27,560 nt of DNA from UBA5734 sp964528645 (GCA_964528645.1 CAZGSR010000037.1:1-27560); one strand, 5' to 3'; numbered from the stretch's first letter, positions 17,114-25,190 are shown. Program-made: numbers and translations. Notes: generated from the letters alone by a model not told the origin.

Positions 17114-17140
17114 AAAAGGCTAGACAATGTCTAGCCTTTT
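17114..17140 (-). terminator. Intercistronic hairpin between the binding protein and ATPase genes
   Basis: AAAAGGCTAGAC, loop AAT, GTCTAGCCTTTT: a perfect 12-bp stem with a 3-base loop, ending in TTTT on the minus strand. It lies 28 bases past the lipoprotein stop and 26 bases before the ATPase start. This is the usual partial terminator or mRNA 3' stabiliser that gives excess binding protein over transporter. Confidence 0.8.
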
Positions 17141-17167
17141 CACTACTGGAGTCAGATGAACTAACGG

Positions 17168-18256
17168 TCAGCCCTGATAATCCACTGTGGAGATGCTCAC
17201 AGCAGGGGGTGTGTCAATGACATTGGAAACCGTCAAGGATCCGGACTGCATATCAGTAAAGAGCTGATTGTATTCATCGACAGAGAATTTAGTCAGGCGC
17301 CAGCTGTTGGCTGCAGTCGGCAGTCCGACGCAATTTTCTGCAGCACCGAGCACGGCCGTTTTGCCCGAATGGTCTGCATCCCAGGTGCCTTTATTGGCAT
17401 ACAGGGAACCCAGGGCTAGTTTGACAGACTCGGTCAGGCCTTTCATCGCCGAGGTGATGATGGTCGGAGATTCGGCGGACTGGTCAACGTCAACACCTAT
17501 GACTTTACCACCGGCCGCATCGGCAGCAGCGGTGGCACTCAGGTAGATACCGCCACCACAGGCAAAGACAACTTCCGTACCTTCGGTATACCAGCCGGAC
17601 ATTTTGGTCTTGATGTCATCGTTGGGGGCAAATACACCGGAATACCAGTATTTGATTTCGATGGAGCCTGGAGCCAGACCCTGTTTCTGGGCAGCAGCCT
17701 CAGCTCCCTGGACATAGCCGTAGCCGTAGCGCACGACCGCAGGAACGGCCATGCCACCTAAAAAGCCGAGCTTCGTGTAGCCATCCATGACAGCCGCGTA
17801 TCCAGCCAGATAACCTGCCTGTTCCTCGCGATACAGGATGTTGTGCACATTGGGTGATGTTTTGTAAGTGGAGTAGTCAGGAGTGTGGGGTTCTCCGTCC
17901 AGAAGCAGGAAGTTGACCTTGGGGAACTGGTCCTGGACTTCATAGATGGCTTCTTCGAAAAGATAGCCCGGACAGACGACGACCTTGGCGCCCTTGTCGA
18001 TGGCGGTCTTGATCGTCTCGACACGGGCAGCGGTGGAATCCTCACTGGGCCGGTAGTAGGCATAGGTAATTTTGTTGGCTTCAGCGTATTCTTTGACACC
18101 ATTCCAAGAGCCCTCGTTGAAGGACTTGTCGTCGATATTGCCCACGTCGGTGACGAGGGCGATTTCATAAGTATCTTTCGGTTTGCAGGCGGCAAGGAGA
18201 GCGGCGGTGGACAGGATCAGAGACAGGACAAGTACCAGAGACAAGAACTTCTTCAT
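17168..18256 (-). CDS. nupN: BmpA family nucleoside-binding lipoprotein
   Basis: A 362-residue extracytoplasmic lipoprotein that captures nucleosides for the NupOPQ importer. The signal peptide MKKFLSLVLV leads to a lipobox LAAC with C24. The mature part begins with TYEIALVTDVGNIDDKSFNE, the classic BMP/PnrA/Med start, and has YLAGYAA and GVDVDQSAESP later, both ligand-pocket segments. Start ATG 18256 is set by GGAGGT six bases upstream and the signal peptide; a longer frame to 18346 only reads the leader. First gene of the importer operon. Confidence 0.95.
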   Translation of the reverse strand: MKKFLSLVLVLSLILSTAALLAACKPKDTYEIALVTDVGNIDDKSFNEGSWNGVKEYAEANKITYAYYRPSEDSTAARVETIKTAIDKGAKVVVCPGYLFEEAIYEVQDQFPKVNFLLLDGEPHTPDYSTYKTSPNVHNILYREEQAGYLAGYAAVMDGYTKLGFLGGMAVPAVVRYGYGYVQGAEAAAQKQGLAPGSIEIKYWYSGVFAPNDDIKTKMSGWYTEGTEVVFACGGGIYLSATAAADAAGGKVIGVDVDQSAESPTIITSAMKGLTESVKLALGSLYANKGTWDADHSGKTAVLGAAENCVGLPTAANSWRLTKFSVDEYNQLFTDMQSGSLTVSNVIDTPPAVSISTVDYQG

Positions 18257-18317
18257 GGTGTAACCTCCGATAATGCTGATATTCTGATGAACCGGGGGCT
18301 TTGGGCCCTCGTTTATC

Positions 18318-18326
18318 ATTTTAGCA
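18318..18326 (-). promoter_or_regulatory. Possible extended -10 promoter of the nucleoside importer operon
   Basis: Minus strand TGCTAAAAT, an extended -10, about 60 bases upstream of the lipoprotein start. TTGCAA lies upstream with a 14-base spacer, too short for a classic -35. The leader contains GGGCCCAAAGCCC, which may fold into a small hairpin. Confidence 0.4.
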
Positions 18327-18395
18327 CAACTTATCCGTTGCAACATGCAAGCAGATTCGTGAAAATGTCTGATTCAATCTGGTCACATCAACAGT

Positions 18396-19136
18396 TCATC
18401 CATACCCGGACAGGTCAATGACCCAGGCATCAGGGATCTGGTTTTCGATGATGGACCTGGCCAGGTTGACCCAGCTGTGGCACCGGTCGAGGACAATGGA
18501 GTCTCCAGTAGCAATGTTCGCCTGGCCAGCCAGGGCAGTATCCGCATTGTGGACAAGCTCGACTTCGACAGGTGTTTTGAATGTACGAGCACGGTCGAGG
18601 ATGCGTGATTTCAGTCGTCCAGAATTGGATACAGGGGCATCGAGGAAAAAGCGGGCTGCTGAAGCGGAGCACCGGTTGATCTGGCTGAGGATCAGTTCGA
18701 TGGCCCGATCCGTCTGCGGGATCAGATGATAGCTGCCACGCAGTCCAGCAAGGTCACGATAGACGCCATCCCTGCCCAGGAAGATGGGGCTTTTCGATAG
18801 CGCTACCTCGAGCAGGATGATCAGATTGAATCCATCGATTAAGATCGGGCGCCCTGTGAGCAGAGAAACGTCCAATTGCTTGTTCCGGCGGCCCTGATAC
18901 AGATTGGCTGGATCGGTACAACGTCGTATTGCCATGCTCTGGCGAACTGTCAGCTGATAATGGCGGCTGACCAGGTCGAGCGCACCTGCCTTGGCATAGC
19001 CACGGTCCAATAGCCACTGCAGGTCATTCTGTGCTTCCTGCAGGCGGGCCAGGGAATCCCCGCCAAACAACTGCCGGTCATCCGGGTCAAACCCGCGGCG
19101 AGGCCCGGGGATTTCTGCAGACATTGGATCAGTCAT
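18396..19136 (-). CDS. DUF434 / DUF5616 domain protein
   Basis: A 246-residue cytoplasmic protein. Residues about 15-75 (DPDDRQLFGGDSLARLQEAQ, then WLLDRGYAKAGALDLV) match the DUF434 module, and residues about 90-235 match the C-terminal domain usually fused to it (DUF5616). The latter has ILIDGFN at 98-104, GRDGVYRDLAG near 121, FFLDAPVSNSGRLKS and ATGDSIVLDRC. The spaced acidic residues recall PIN/NYN-type nucleases, so an RNA-processing role is a reasonable guess but untested. The family is common in archaea and scattered in anaerobic bacteria. The start has GGGTGG seven bases upstream. It stands alone. Confidence 0.85.
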   Translation of the reverse strand: MTDPMSAEIPGPRRGFDPDDRQLFGGDSLARLQEAQNDLQWLLDRGYAKAGALDLVSRHYQLTVRQSMAIRRCTDPANLYQGRRNKQLDVSLLTGRPILIDGFNLIILLEVALSKSPIFLGRDGVYRDLAGLRGSYHLIPQTDRAIELILSQINRCSASAARFFLDAPVSNSGRLKSRILDRARTFKTPVEVELVHNADTALAGQANIATGDSIVLDRCHSWVNLARSIIENQIPDAWVIDLSGYG

Positions 19137-19207
19137 GCCAAATCCACCCTTTCTTGAATGCTATCTTAAGCTTAGCACGGAGTTCAGTTTTTATCCTTCA
19201 TTTACAC

Positions 19208-19278
19208 CTCGCCTTTCGTACCACTGGCCAGCAGAAATCGACCACTCGCCTTCTACCTCTATTCGTCAGGAGAAATCG
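19208..19278 (+). repeat. Two imperfect direct repeats upstream of the LytTR regulator gene
   Basis: CTCGCCTT occurs at 19208 and 19245; CAGCAGAAATCG at 19229 is matched by CAGGAGAAATCG at 19267. Both pairs are offset by 37-38 bases, so the region is a degenerate tandem duplication ending just before a -10-like TACAAT at 19282. LytTR proteins bind pairs of direct repeats, so these could be autoregulatory sites. Confidence 0.5.
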
Positions 19279-19306
19279 CATTACAATGGAACTGTGAGGT
19301 AGCCGG

Positions 19307-19774
19307 ATGCGAGTGAAAATTGAAACCATAGCCGATGGCCAGCCCGAGGAGGTCGTGATCTACTGCAGGAGCATCACGCCTGAGATCGAAACCATGGCCA
19401 GACAGTTGCAGGAACTCGGCAGAGCGAAGTCTTCGATTGCATTTTTCAAAGGTGAAGAACAGCATTATCTGTCCTTGAGAGAGATTTTGTTTTTTGAGAC
19501 CGATAGCGAACGGGTTTTTGCTCACCAGGCGGAGGATTCATTTGAAGTCAAGCTCCGGCTTTATGAAGTGGCCGAAAAATTGCCAGGTTATTTTGTCCGT
19601 GTCTCGCGCTCGACCCTTGTCAACACGCTCCAGATCAAGTCCATCCAGAAAGGTCTGACCGGCGTCAGCCAGATTGCTTTCCGGAATTCACGCAAAGAAG
19701 TCTATGGGTCACGGATGTACCATCCCCTTCTGACCCAGAAAATGGAAGAGAGGCATTTACATGAAATCATTTGA
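19307..19774 (+). CDS. LytTR family DNA-binding regulator
   Basis: A 155-residue protein with a C-terminal LytTR DNA-binding domain (about residues 42-150): KGEEQHYLSLREILFFET, then KLPGYFVRVSRSTLVNTLQI and RKEVYGSRMYHPLL. The first 40 residues are a short extension with no receiver domain, so it is not a standard two-component response regulator. It matches the small LytTR regulators that are paired with a membrane protein in Firmicutes. Start ATG 19307 has GAGGT six bases upstream. Its end overlaps the next gene by 14 bases; the neighbour probably controls its activity at the membrane. Confidence 0.92.
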   Translation: MRVKIETIADGQPEEVVIYCRSITPEIETMARQLQELGRAKSSIAFFKGEEQHYLSLREILFFETDSERVFAHQAEDSFEVKLRLYEVAEKLPGYFVRVSRSTLVNTLQIKSIQKGLTGVSQIAFRNSRKEVYGSRMYHPLLTQKMEERHLHEII

Positions 19775-20462
19775 AAAAGTTCTCTGGCCAGTCCTGATCC
19801 TGGGAAGTGGCATTCTGCTCTTGCTTAAGGCTTTCGGCATCGGCGAGGAGTTTGGCACCTTCCGCGTCATTGGCAGCCTGATCCTGCTAGGCATTTCCCT
19901 GGCCAGCCTGATCCGCTACCAGTTTTTCACCTTTCTCGTCCCTTTGTCGTTGATCGCTTATTTATGGCGGTTCCAGCTCGGGCTTGCCGAAATGGATGTG
20001 CGGCTGCTCTTGCTTGCGGCTTTGATCCTTTCCATCGGGCTTTCTCTCCTGTTCCGGAAAAAATCCAGCGCCCGCTGGCACAATTCTTGCTCGGACACCT
20101 GGACAAAATCCGAGGAAATTGTCAATGAAGATGAAAGGGTGACCATCGATGCCAGCTTCTCCGAACAGACGAAATACATTCATGCCAGTCATTTGAAGAA
20201 AGTCCAGATCAGCAGCAATTTTGCCTCGGCCAAGGTCTTCTTCGACCAGTGCCAGGTCAGCCCGGAAGGGCTTGAGATCAATCTGAATGTCCATTTTGCC
20301 GGTGTTGTCCTGATGGTGCCAGCAAACTGGCGGATACAGAGCCAGGCGTCCGTTTTTGCGGCTGAGATCAATGACGAAACAAGACAAGGTCCGGATGTTG
20401 TCTATCCGGTCCGACTGACAGGCAACGTCAATTTTGCCGAGGTCAAAATCCGCACGATCTGA
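19761..20462 (+). CDS. LiaF-like membrane protein, probable partner of the LytTR regulator
   Basis: A 233-residue protein with four short membrane segments in the first 95 residues, followed by a cytoplasmic linker and a C-terminal beta-rich domain (about 115-233) with regularly spaced repeats such as IHASHLKKVQISSNFASAKVF and GVVLMVPANWRI. This is the layout of LiaF/VraT and DUF2154-type proteins, which sense cell-envelope stress and restrain their cognate regulators. The overlap with the LytTR gene supports a sensor-regulator pair. Targets and signal unknown. Confidence 0.8.
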   Translation: MKSFEKVLWPVLILGSGILLLLKAFGIGEEFGTFRVIGSLILLGISLASLIRYQFFTFLVPLSLIAYLWRFQLGLAEMDVRLLLLAALILSIGLSLLFRKKSSARWHNSCSDTWTKSEEIVNEDERVTIDASFSEQTKYIHASHLKKVQISSNFASAKVFFDQCQVSPEGLEINLNVHFAGVVLMVPANWRIQSQASVFAAEINDETRQGPDVVYPVRLTGNVNFAEVKIRTI

Positions 20463-20582
20463 CATCCACAATCAGCACCTGTCAATTTCTGTCAAATCTG
20501 ACCATTTTACGAGCATAAACAAATGGCCTGACGTGCGTTGAAAGGAGTATACTGATATCAGGACTACAAGAGAGGAGTGCAG

Positions 20583-20936
20583 ATGATGCAGACAATCACT
20601 CTTTTCAACGAGCACGTGGGCAAAGCTGATTATACGATCGATGCCCGGATCGATGAAGGATCCTTGCGGATTATCGGCCACGACCAGGGGCCTGACATCA
20701 TCAAGCTCTACGGCGAACCGGTACACGATTTCTCATATACCTTCACGCCAGAGCGGACTCGATTCCTGCACTACCGGCTGCGCCAGGATTATTTATCGGA
20801 TGCTGACCTGCTCACACTGGTGCGAAAGTTATTTGGCGGTCCGGATGGCGAGAAAAAGCTGCGCCAGTACTGCCGCAGCCACAATATCCCTTTCGAATTC
20901 CATGATTCGGTTGAATCGATCGACCAGATGTTCTAA
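20583..20936 (+). CDS. Hypothetical 117-residue protein
   Basis: A small soluble protein I do not recognise. The N-terminal half is predicted beta-rich (MMQTITLFNEHVGKADY; RIDEGSLRIIGHDQG), and the C-terminal half helical with DADLLTLVRKLFGGPDGEKK and a final DSVESIDQMF. Start ATG 20583 has GAGAGGAG five bases upstream; a GTG at 20577 overlaps that site and is unlikely. It follows the LytTR/LiaF pair by 120 bases with a TATACT element at 20548, so it may have its own promoter. It converges with the coiled-coil gene, leaving only two bases between stops. Confidence 0.7.
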   Translation: MMQTITLFNEHVGKADYTIDARIDEGSLRIIGHDQGPDIIKLYGEPVHDFSYTFTPERTRFLHYRLRQDYLSDADLLTLVRKLFGGPDGEKKLRQYCRSHNIPFEFHDSVESIDQMF

Positions 20937-20938
20937 GG

Positions 20939-22026
20939 TCAGGATTCCTCAGGCAGTTCCCCTGGAGTATCCGCCGGAACATCCAACACTTGATCTGGAA
21001 TTACAGATGATTGAACATAGTCTGTCTCCAGAACTCTTGTCAGATCTGTAGCGGCCAAATCTTCTAAATAATGGACTGAGGTATTAAAGCTTTCGCGCCA
21101 TTTTTTCAGGAATTCATTCTGGGTGTCGAGGATACCCTGGAACCGACTGACCAGCATTTCTCGCTGGGATGCGAAACGTTGATTTTGCAGATGGACTTCC
21201 TTATCCAACGTTGATTTTTCTATCAGCAAACGATTTGTCAGGTCTTGGCTGATCTGGTGCTGGGATTCCAACGTCTGATACTGAGCGCGAGATTGTGCCA
21301 GTGACTCCTCAAAGTTGGCAAGCTGCATCGAGACCGCACTCAGCTGGATTTGATGTTCACTGCTGATTTGCTGTTGGCTGGCCAGTTGCTGCTGCAAAGC
21401 AGCGATCTCCTCCAGAGTGGTCTTATACCGTTCGAGCATGTTATCCCGGTCATTGGTCAGGAACTCAATTGTTTTCTTTTGATCATCTGCGATGAGTTGA
21501 AGTTCATTACGCCTCGCCTTCACGTCGGCCAGTTCCTGACTGCTCTCGCTGATTTTTGCAGTGCGGACTTCCAGCTGATCTTTCAGCTGCTGCAATTCCT
21601 CGAGAATCATTTTCTTCTCTGTGTTATCCTCGATCTGTGCAGTCAACTGACTGACTTTTTGGTTAAGTTGGATATTGTCCTGGCGTAGGTGCAGCAGCTC
21701 ACCAGAAGGCAGGGCGGAGAGGCCACGGATGGCTAATACTTTATCGAGATCTTGGGTATCTGCCAGTTTTTTTCAAGGTCTCTGATTTGAGCAATTTTCT
21801 CATCCCGTTCACGCGTCATACCCAAAAGGCTCGTCCGCATTTCCTCAAAACGGTCCTGATACACGGCCGTTGTTCCATTGAGCTGGTCCTGCAAATGGGT
21901 GATGTAGCGGTCAACTTCCTTGGCGCGATACATGCCCAGACGGCTGACAAGGTTGATTTCAGGCGCACCTGTGTCTCGAAGTTCTGTAATGAATGAATCA
22001 TTGGAACTTGCTGCTTCTGGCCTCAT
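20939..22026 (-). CDS. DivIVA-like coiled-coil protein split into two frames at a slippery sequence
   Basis: The upstream frame (22026 to 21733, 97 codons) has a DivIVA-like start: LGMYRAKEVDRYITHLQDQL near residues 30-49, then coiled coil. It ends at a TAG 11 codons after DLEK. The protein plainly continues one frame back, reading LADTQDLDKVLAIRGLSALP, then about 270 residues of heptad-rich coiled coil (LQQLKDQLE, ALQQQLASQQQ) and a disordered acidic end, stopping at 20939. The switch point is GAA AAA AAC, a perfect A AAA AAC -1 heptamer at 21772-21766. Read through with -1 slippage, the product is 362 residues. One missing A in a run of eight would do the same. Last gene of the Tad operon; DivIVA relatives mark poles and septa, so it may position the pilus. 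Ribosome binding site GGAGT upstream. Confidence 0.75.
21766..21772 (-). other. A AAA AAC slippery heptamer, candidate -1 frameshift site
   Basis: Positioned exactly in the zero frame (GAA AAA AAC) and exactly where the coiled-coil protein changes frame. No strong stimulatory stem-loop is obvious just downstream; a short GCCA/TGGC hairpin lies about 35 bases on. Transcriptional slippage, a real indel or a homopolymer sequencing error are the alternatives. Confidence 0.6.
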
Positions 22027-22084
22027 GATTACTCCTCTGTTTACTTGGTGTTGTGATTCGGATCGTACAGCGAGCAGGCATGTA

Positions 22085-22423
22085 TCACCGACTTGTCAAA
22101 TCCAGGATGTCACCCGGGGAGATTTTCGCTGCACTACCGGCTGCTACTTCCAGAATAGAATGGGCCGCCAAGACATTGGGACTTATTTGCCAGGGCTGTA
22201 AGCGACTGACCTTCAGAACACAACCAGCGCGATCCAGGAAGACCAAGTCGAGCGGGATGTGCATGAACAGTCCATGGACTTGTCTGCATGGCACTAGTAT
22301 CAATCCTTCACCTTGTGCCAGGCTTTTTCGGCCTAATAAACCCTTCAATCGCAGCCAGACTGAGTCTGCCAAGATGACTTTATCCCAGATTATACACCCA
22401 TGGCAAGAAATGATCACGTTCAT
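22085..22423 (-). CDS. DUF192 family protein
   Basis: A 112-residue single-domain protein. Motifs: RLKGLLGRKSLAQGEGLILV near residues 25-44, VHGLFMHIPLDLVFLDRAG near 50-68, and EVAAGSAAKISPGDIL near the end, all standard DUF192. Function is not established; many homologues are exported, but no signal peptide is seen here. Its ATG 22423 overlaps the TadC stop (TGATG) and no separate ribosome binding site is present, so its translation depends on TadC. That coupling suggests a role in the pilus system. Confidence 0.88.
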   Translation of the reverse strand: MNVIISCHGCIIWDKVILADSVWLRLKGLLGRKSLAQGEGLILVPCRQVHGLFMHIPLDLVFLDRAGCVLKVSRLQPWQISPNVLAAHSILEVAAGSAAKISPGDILDLTSR

Positions 22424-23352
22424 CAACCGAACTGCTTGATGAGTTCGATGACGGTCGGTCCGAGCAAGACAATGAAGATCACTGGAAAGATGAAAAAAAC
22501 CATCGGCACAACCATTTTGACCGGAGCTTTCATGCCCTTTTCCTGAGCCTGCTGGCGGCGGGCAATACGCAATTGGACGGCCTGGTTGCGTAGGACATTT
22601 TTCAGTGGCGTACCATACTGATCTGACTGAGTTACCGCAGTAGAGAATGTCTGCAATTCCTGGATCGAGTTGCGTGCAGCCAGCGAAGCAAGTGCCTCGC
22701 GGCGCGGTTTGCCCATCTGGATCTCCCGGTACAGCAGGGCCAACTCATCGATCAACGGACCATCATAGCGCTCAATGACTTTTAGAATCGCGGCGTCAAA
22801 ACCCAAGCCAGCCTCAATGCTGACACTTAAAATGTCCATGACTGTCGGCAGTTGGTTCTGGATTTCGCCCTGCCGACTCTTGACCAGGGCACGCAGGATG
22901 AAAACAGGGGCCGCCATGCCGATGGCCAGACCAAACAAGATAATCAGGAACTGGAGATCCGTTTCCAGTGTCATAAGCCCAGCTGTCAGGAAGCTGAGTA
23001 AAAGGATCCCAAATGCAGAGATAATGCGGATGAGCATGAATTCCTGGGCAGAGATGCGAAGGCCCGCCAGTTGCAGGTTTTTTTCAAGAATCGACTGGGC
23101 ATCGGATCCAGCTTGCTTTTTCTTGCGGCGCTGCCGGGATATTTTGCTGAGCCGGGCGGACAGTTTACGCAAAGTAGGCTTGAAGAACCGCTCGATCAAG
23201 TTCAGTTCGAGTTCTTCGTCGACATATCGGTTTTTGCCTTTGAGTGCCTCGATGCGGTGAGCCTTCACCCATTCGCGGTTAAGCAGGCTCTGAAACAGTA
23301 TAAGGGTCAGGAGCAGGGCGAGGATTCCGGAACTGATGGCCATGGCAGTCAT
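22423..23352 (-). CDS. tadC: TadC-like type II secretion system F-domain protein
   Basis: A 309-residue inner membrane platform protein of the Tad pilus. One N-terminal helix, a basic cytoplasmic region (SRQRRKKKQ near 73-81), two helices around 112-150, then the T2SSF domain: NQLPTVMDILSVSIEAGLGF near 165-184 and AVTQSDQYGTPLKNVLR near 238-254, with a final helix pair. Complete length for TadC. Start ATG 23352 has GGAG seven bases upstream, overlapping the tadB stop region. It normally works as a pair with TadB, which is damaged here. Confidence 0.93.
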   Translation of the reverse strand: MTAMAISSGILALLLTLILFQSLLNREWVKAHRIEALKGKNRYVDEELELNLIERFFKPTLRKLSARLSKISRQRRKKKQAGSDAQSILEKNLQLAGLRISAQEFMLIRIISAFGILLLSFLTAGLMTLETDLQFLIILFGLAIGMAAPVFILRALVKSRQGEIQNQLPTVMDILSVSIEAGLGFDAAILKVIERYDGPLIDELALLYREIQMGKPRREALASLAARNSIQELQTFSTAVTQSDQYGTPLKNVLRNQAVQLRIARRQQAQEKGMKAPVKMVVPMVFFIFPVIFIVLLGPTVIELIKQFG

Positions 23353-23362
23353 GCGGATACTC

Positions 23363-23743
23363 CTAATACTTGATCGTTACAACTCTTTTTATCGCCAGAA
23401 AACCAATTGTCTCCATGACCGCGCCGGTGATCAGCATAGCAATTCCCATTCGGGTGTTGAAAAAGCTGGCGATAAAGGCTGCAAGGATCCAAATCGCAAC
23501 ATATTCCTCCGGTCGCATGCGCATATCCGCTGCGATCAGCTGGTTTGATAGCGAACGCGACAAAGGGGTCCGCTGCTGCTGGACCTTTTTGATCCGGACT
23601 GGCCGGCTGCTACCCGAATCTTCATGGATCAGGTCCTTGAGCCGATTCTCCAGACGACGGCGGTCCTGGGTACTCAGGGAAATGATGGCGAGCACAAACA
23701 GGAAAACGTACAGGCCGGTCGCCGCGGCCAGGATGATCTGCAT
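23363..23743 (-). CDS. tadB: TadB-like protein lacking its T2SSF domain (internal deletion)
   Basis: Only 126 residues instead of about 300. The N-terminal part is normal TadB: a membrane helix (residues 3-24), a basic linker, then SLSNQLIAADMRMRPEEYVAI at 64-84. The C-terminal part, from about residue 95 (FNTRMGIAMLITGAVMETIG, then FLAIKRVVTIKY), matches the final helix and tail of TadB. The whole T2SSF core between them, which carries the conserved QLP-xx-D segment, is absent and the join is in frame. A strong AAGGAGG site precedes the ATG. The product should still insert in the membrane but is unlikely to act as a normal platform subunit. Confidence 0.8.
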   Translation of the reverse strand: MQIILAAATGLYVFLFVLAIISLSTQDRRRLENRLKDLIHEDSGSSRPVRIKKVQQQRTPLSRSLSNQLIAADMRMRPEEYVAIWILAAFIASFFNTRMGIAMLITGAVMETIGFLAIKRVVTIKY

Positions 23744-23781
23744 GGTAAACGTTTCCTCCTTGATTCTGGCTCGGCTGCAAC

Positions 23782-23810
23782 ATCCGGCATATCCAAGCCT
23801 ATTTCCGGAT
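23782..23810 (-). repeat. 6-bp inverted repeat between tadA and tadB
   Basis: ATCCGG and CCGGAT separated by 17 bases in the 76-base gap. Could be a weak mRNA hairpin that tunes expression of downstream genes. Confidence 0.3.
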
Positions 23811-23819
23811 CAAGTAAAA

Positions 23820-25190
23820 TCAGGTGAACCAGTCCTCATGGATGGCGATGCCATTGTTGCGAATTTTTTCCAGACACTGCGGTCGGACGCCAGTCGCCTT
23901 GTAGCGGCCGCGGAATCGTCCATGGTCATCCATCTGGCCTTGTGTTTCGAAGACAAACAAGTCCTGCATGCTGACAATGTCACCTTCCATGCCGGTGATT
24001 TCGGTAATGTTAGTCACCCGGCGGGAACCATCGCGCAGGCGGGTCTGCTGAATAATGACATCGACGGCTGAGGCAATCTGGGCCCGGATAGCCAGTAGCG
24101 GCAATTCCATACCAGCCATCATGACCATGGTTTCGATGCGGGCGATCGAGTCGCGAGGCGTATTGGCATGGGTGGTAGTCAAAGAGCCATCGTGACCGGT
24201 GTTCATCGCCTGAAGCATATCCAGAGCTTCAGCCGATCGAACCTCACCAACGATGATCCGGTCGGGCCTCATGCGCAAGGCGTTGCGAACCAGGTCGCGG
24301 ATCGAGATCTGGCCGCGACCTTCGGTATTTGCCGGTCGGCTTTCAAGCGTGATGACATGGTTTTGATTTAGCTGGATTTCTGCAGCATCCTCAATGGTGA
24401 CGATGCGTTCATCTTCCGGGATGAAGCTGGACAGGACATTCAACAAGGTTGTCTTGCCACTGCCAGTGCCACCGGAAACGATGATGTTGAGCCGGCCTTT
24501 GACACAAGCTTCGAGGAAAGCAACCATTTTCGGTGAGATCGAACCGTATTCGACCAGTTTAGCCGCGGTGAACGGTATTTTGGAGAATTTGCGGATTGTC
24601 AGGACTGGACCGACCAGGGACAGCGGCGGCAGGATGACATTGACACGTGAACCATCCTTGAGACGGGCATCTGCCATCGGACTAGCTTCGTCCACATGGC
24701 GGCCAACCGAGGATACAATCCGGTCGATGATCGTCATCAGGTGTTCCTGGTTGCGAAAGACGAACTCAGCCGGTCGAATTTTGCCATTGGCCTCGAGATA
24801 GATCTGGGTCGGGCCATTGACCATAATTTCGGTCACAGCAGCATCGGCAAGAACCGATTCCAGCGGACCGTACCCGATGATATCGTTGAGCAATTCCTCG
24901 ACGATCTTGGCCCGCTCTGTACGCGGGATTTCAGACCCATCAGCATGGACATATTCTTCGAGCTTCTCCCGGATCAGTTCGTCAGAGGGCTCTTTGACAT
25001 CGTTGAGCGCAGCAATGGTCTGGTTTCGAACCCGATCCTTCGCTCTTGTCAGGCTATCATTGGCTATGACAGCTGGCTTTGATGCGACTTCCACGGCAGC
25101 CGTTACAGGTGCAGTCGTGTGGCTGTTCACTGGCGGAACCACTACGGAAAAATCACCTTTTTTCTCTTCTAGTCTACGCAATAGACTCAT
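23820..25190 (-). CDS. tadA: CpaF/TadA family pilus assembly ATPase
   Basis: A 456-residue cytoplasmic secretion ATPase that powers Flp pilus extension and retraction. Walker A GGTGSGKTT at 240-248, Asp box around TIEDAAEIQL at 265-274, Walker B RIIVGEVR at 311-318, His box GHDGSLTTTHAN at 332-343. The N-terminal domain has ELLNDIIGYGPLE near 99-111 and EIMVNGP near 121, as in CpaF. All catalytic residues are present. Start ATG 25190 overlaps the cpaE stop (ATGA). Confidence 0.97.
   Translation of the reverse strand: MSLLRRLEEKKGDFSVVVPPVNSHTTAPVTAAVEVASKPAVIANDSLTRAKDRVRNQTIAALNDVKEPSDELIREKLEEYVHADGSEIPRTERAKIVEELLNDIIGYGPLESVLADAAVTEIMVNGPTQIYLEANGKIRPAEFVFRNQEHLMTIIDRIVSSVGRHVDEASPMADARLKDGSRVNVILPPLSLVGPVLTIRKFSKIPFTAAKLVEYGSISPKMVAFLEACVKGRLNIIVSGGTGSGKTTLLNVLSSFIPEDERIVTIEDAAEIQLNQNHVITLESRPANTEGRGQISIRDLVRNALRMRPDRIIVGEVRSAEALDMLQAMNTGHDGSLTTTHANTPRDSIARIETMVMMAGMELPLLAIRAQIASAVDVIIQQTRLRDGSRRVTNITEITGMEGDIVSMQDLFVFETQGQMDDHGRFRGRYKATGVRPQCLEKIRNNGIAIHEDWFT

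Noticed and set aside
18257..18317. Purine riboswitch in the leader of the nucleoside importer
   Set aside because: The leader is only about 60 bases and lacks the conserved three-way junction loops; only a small GC hairpin is visible.
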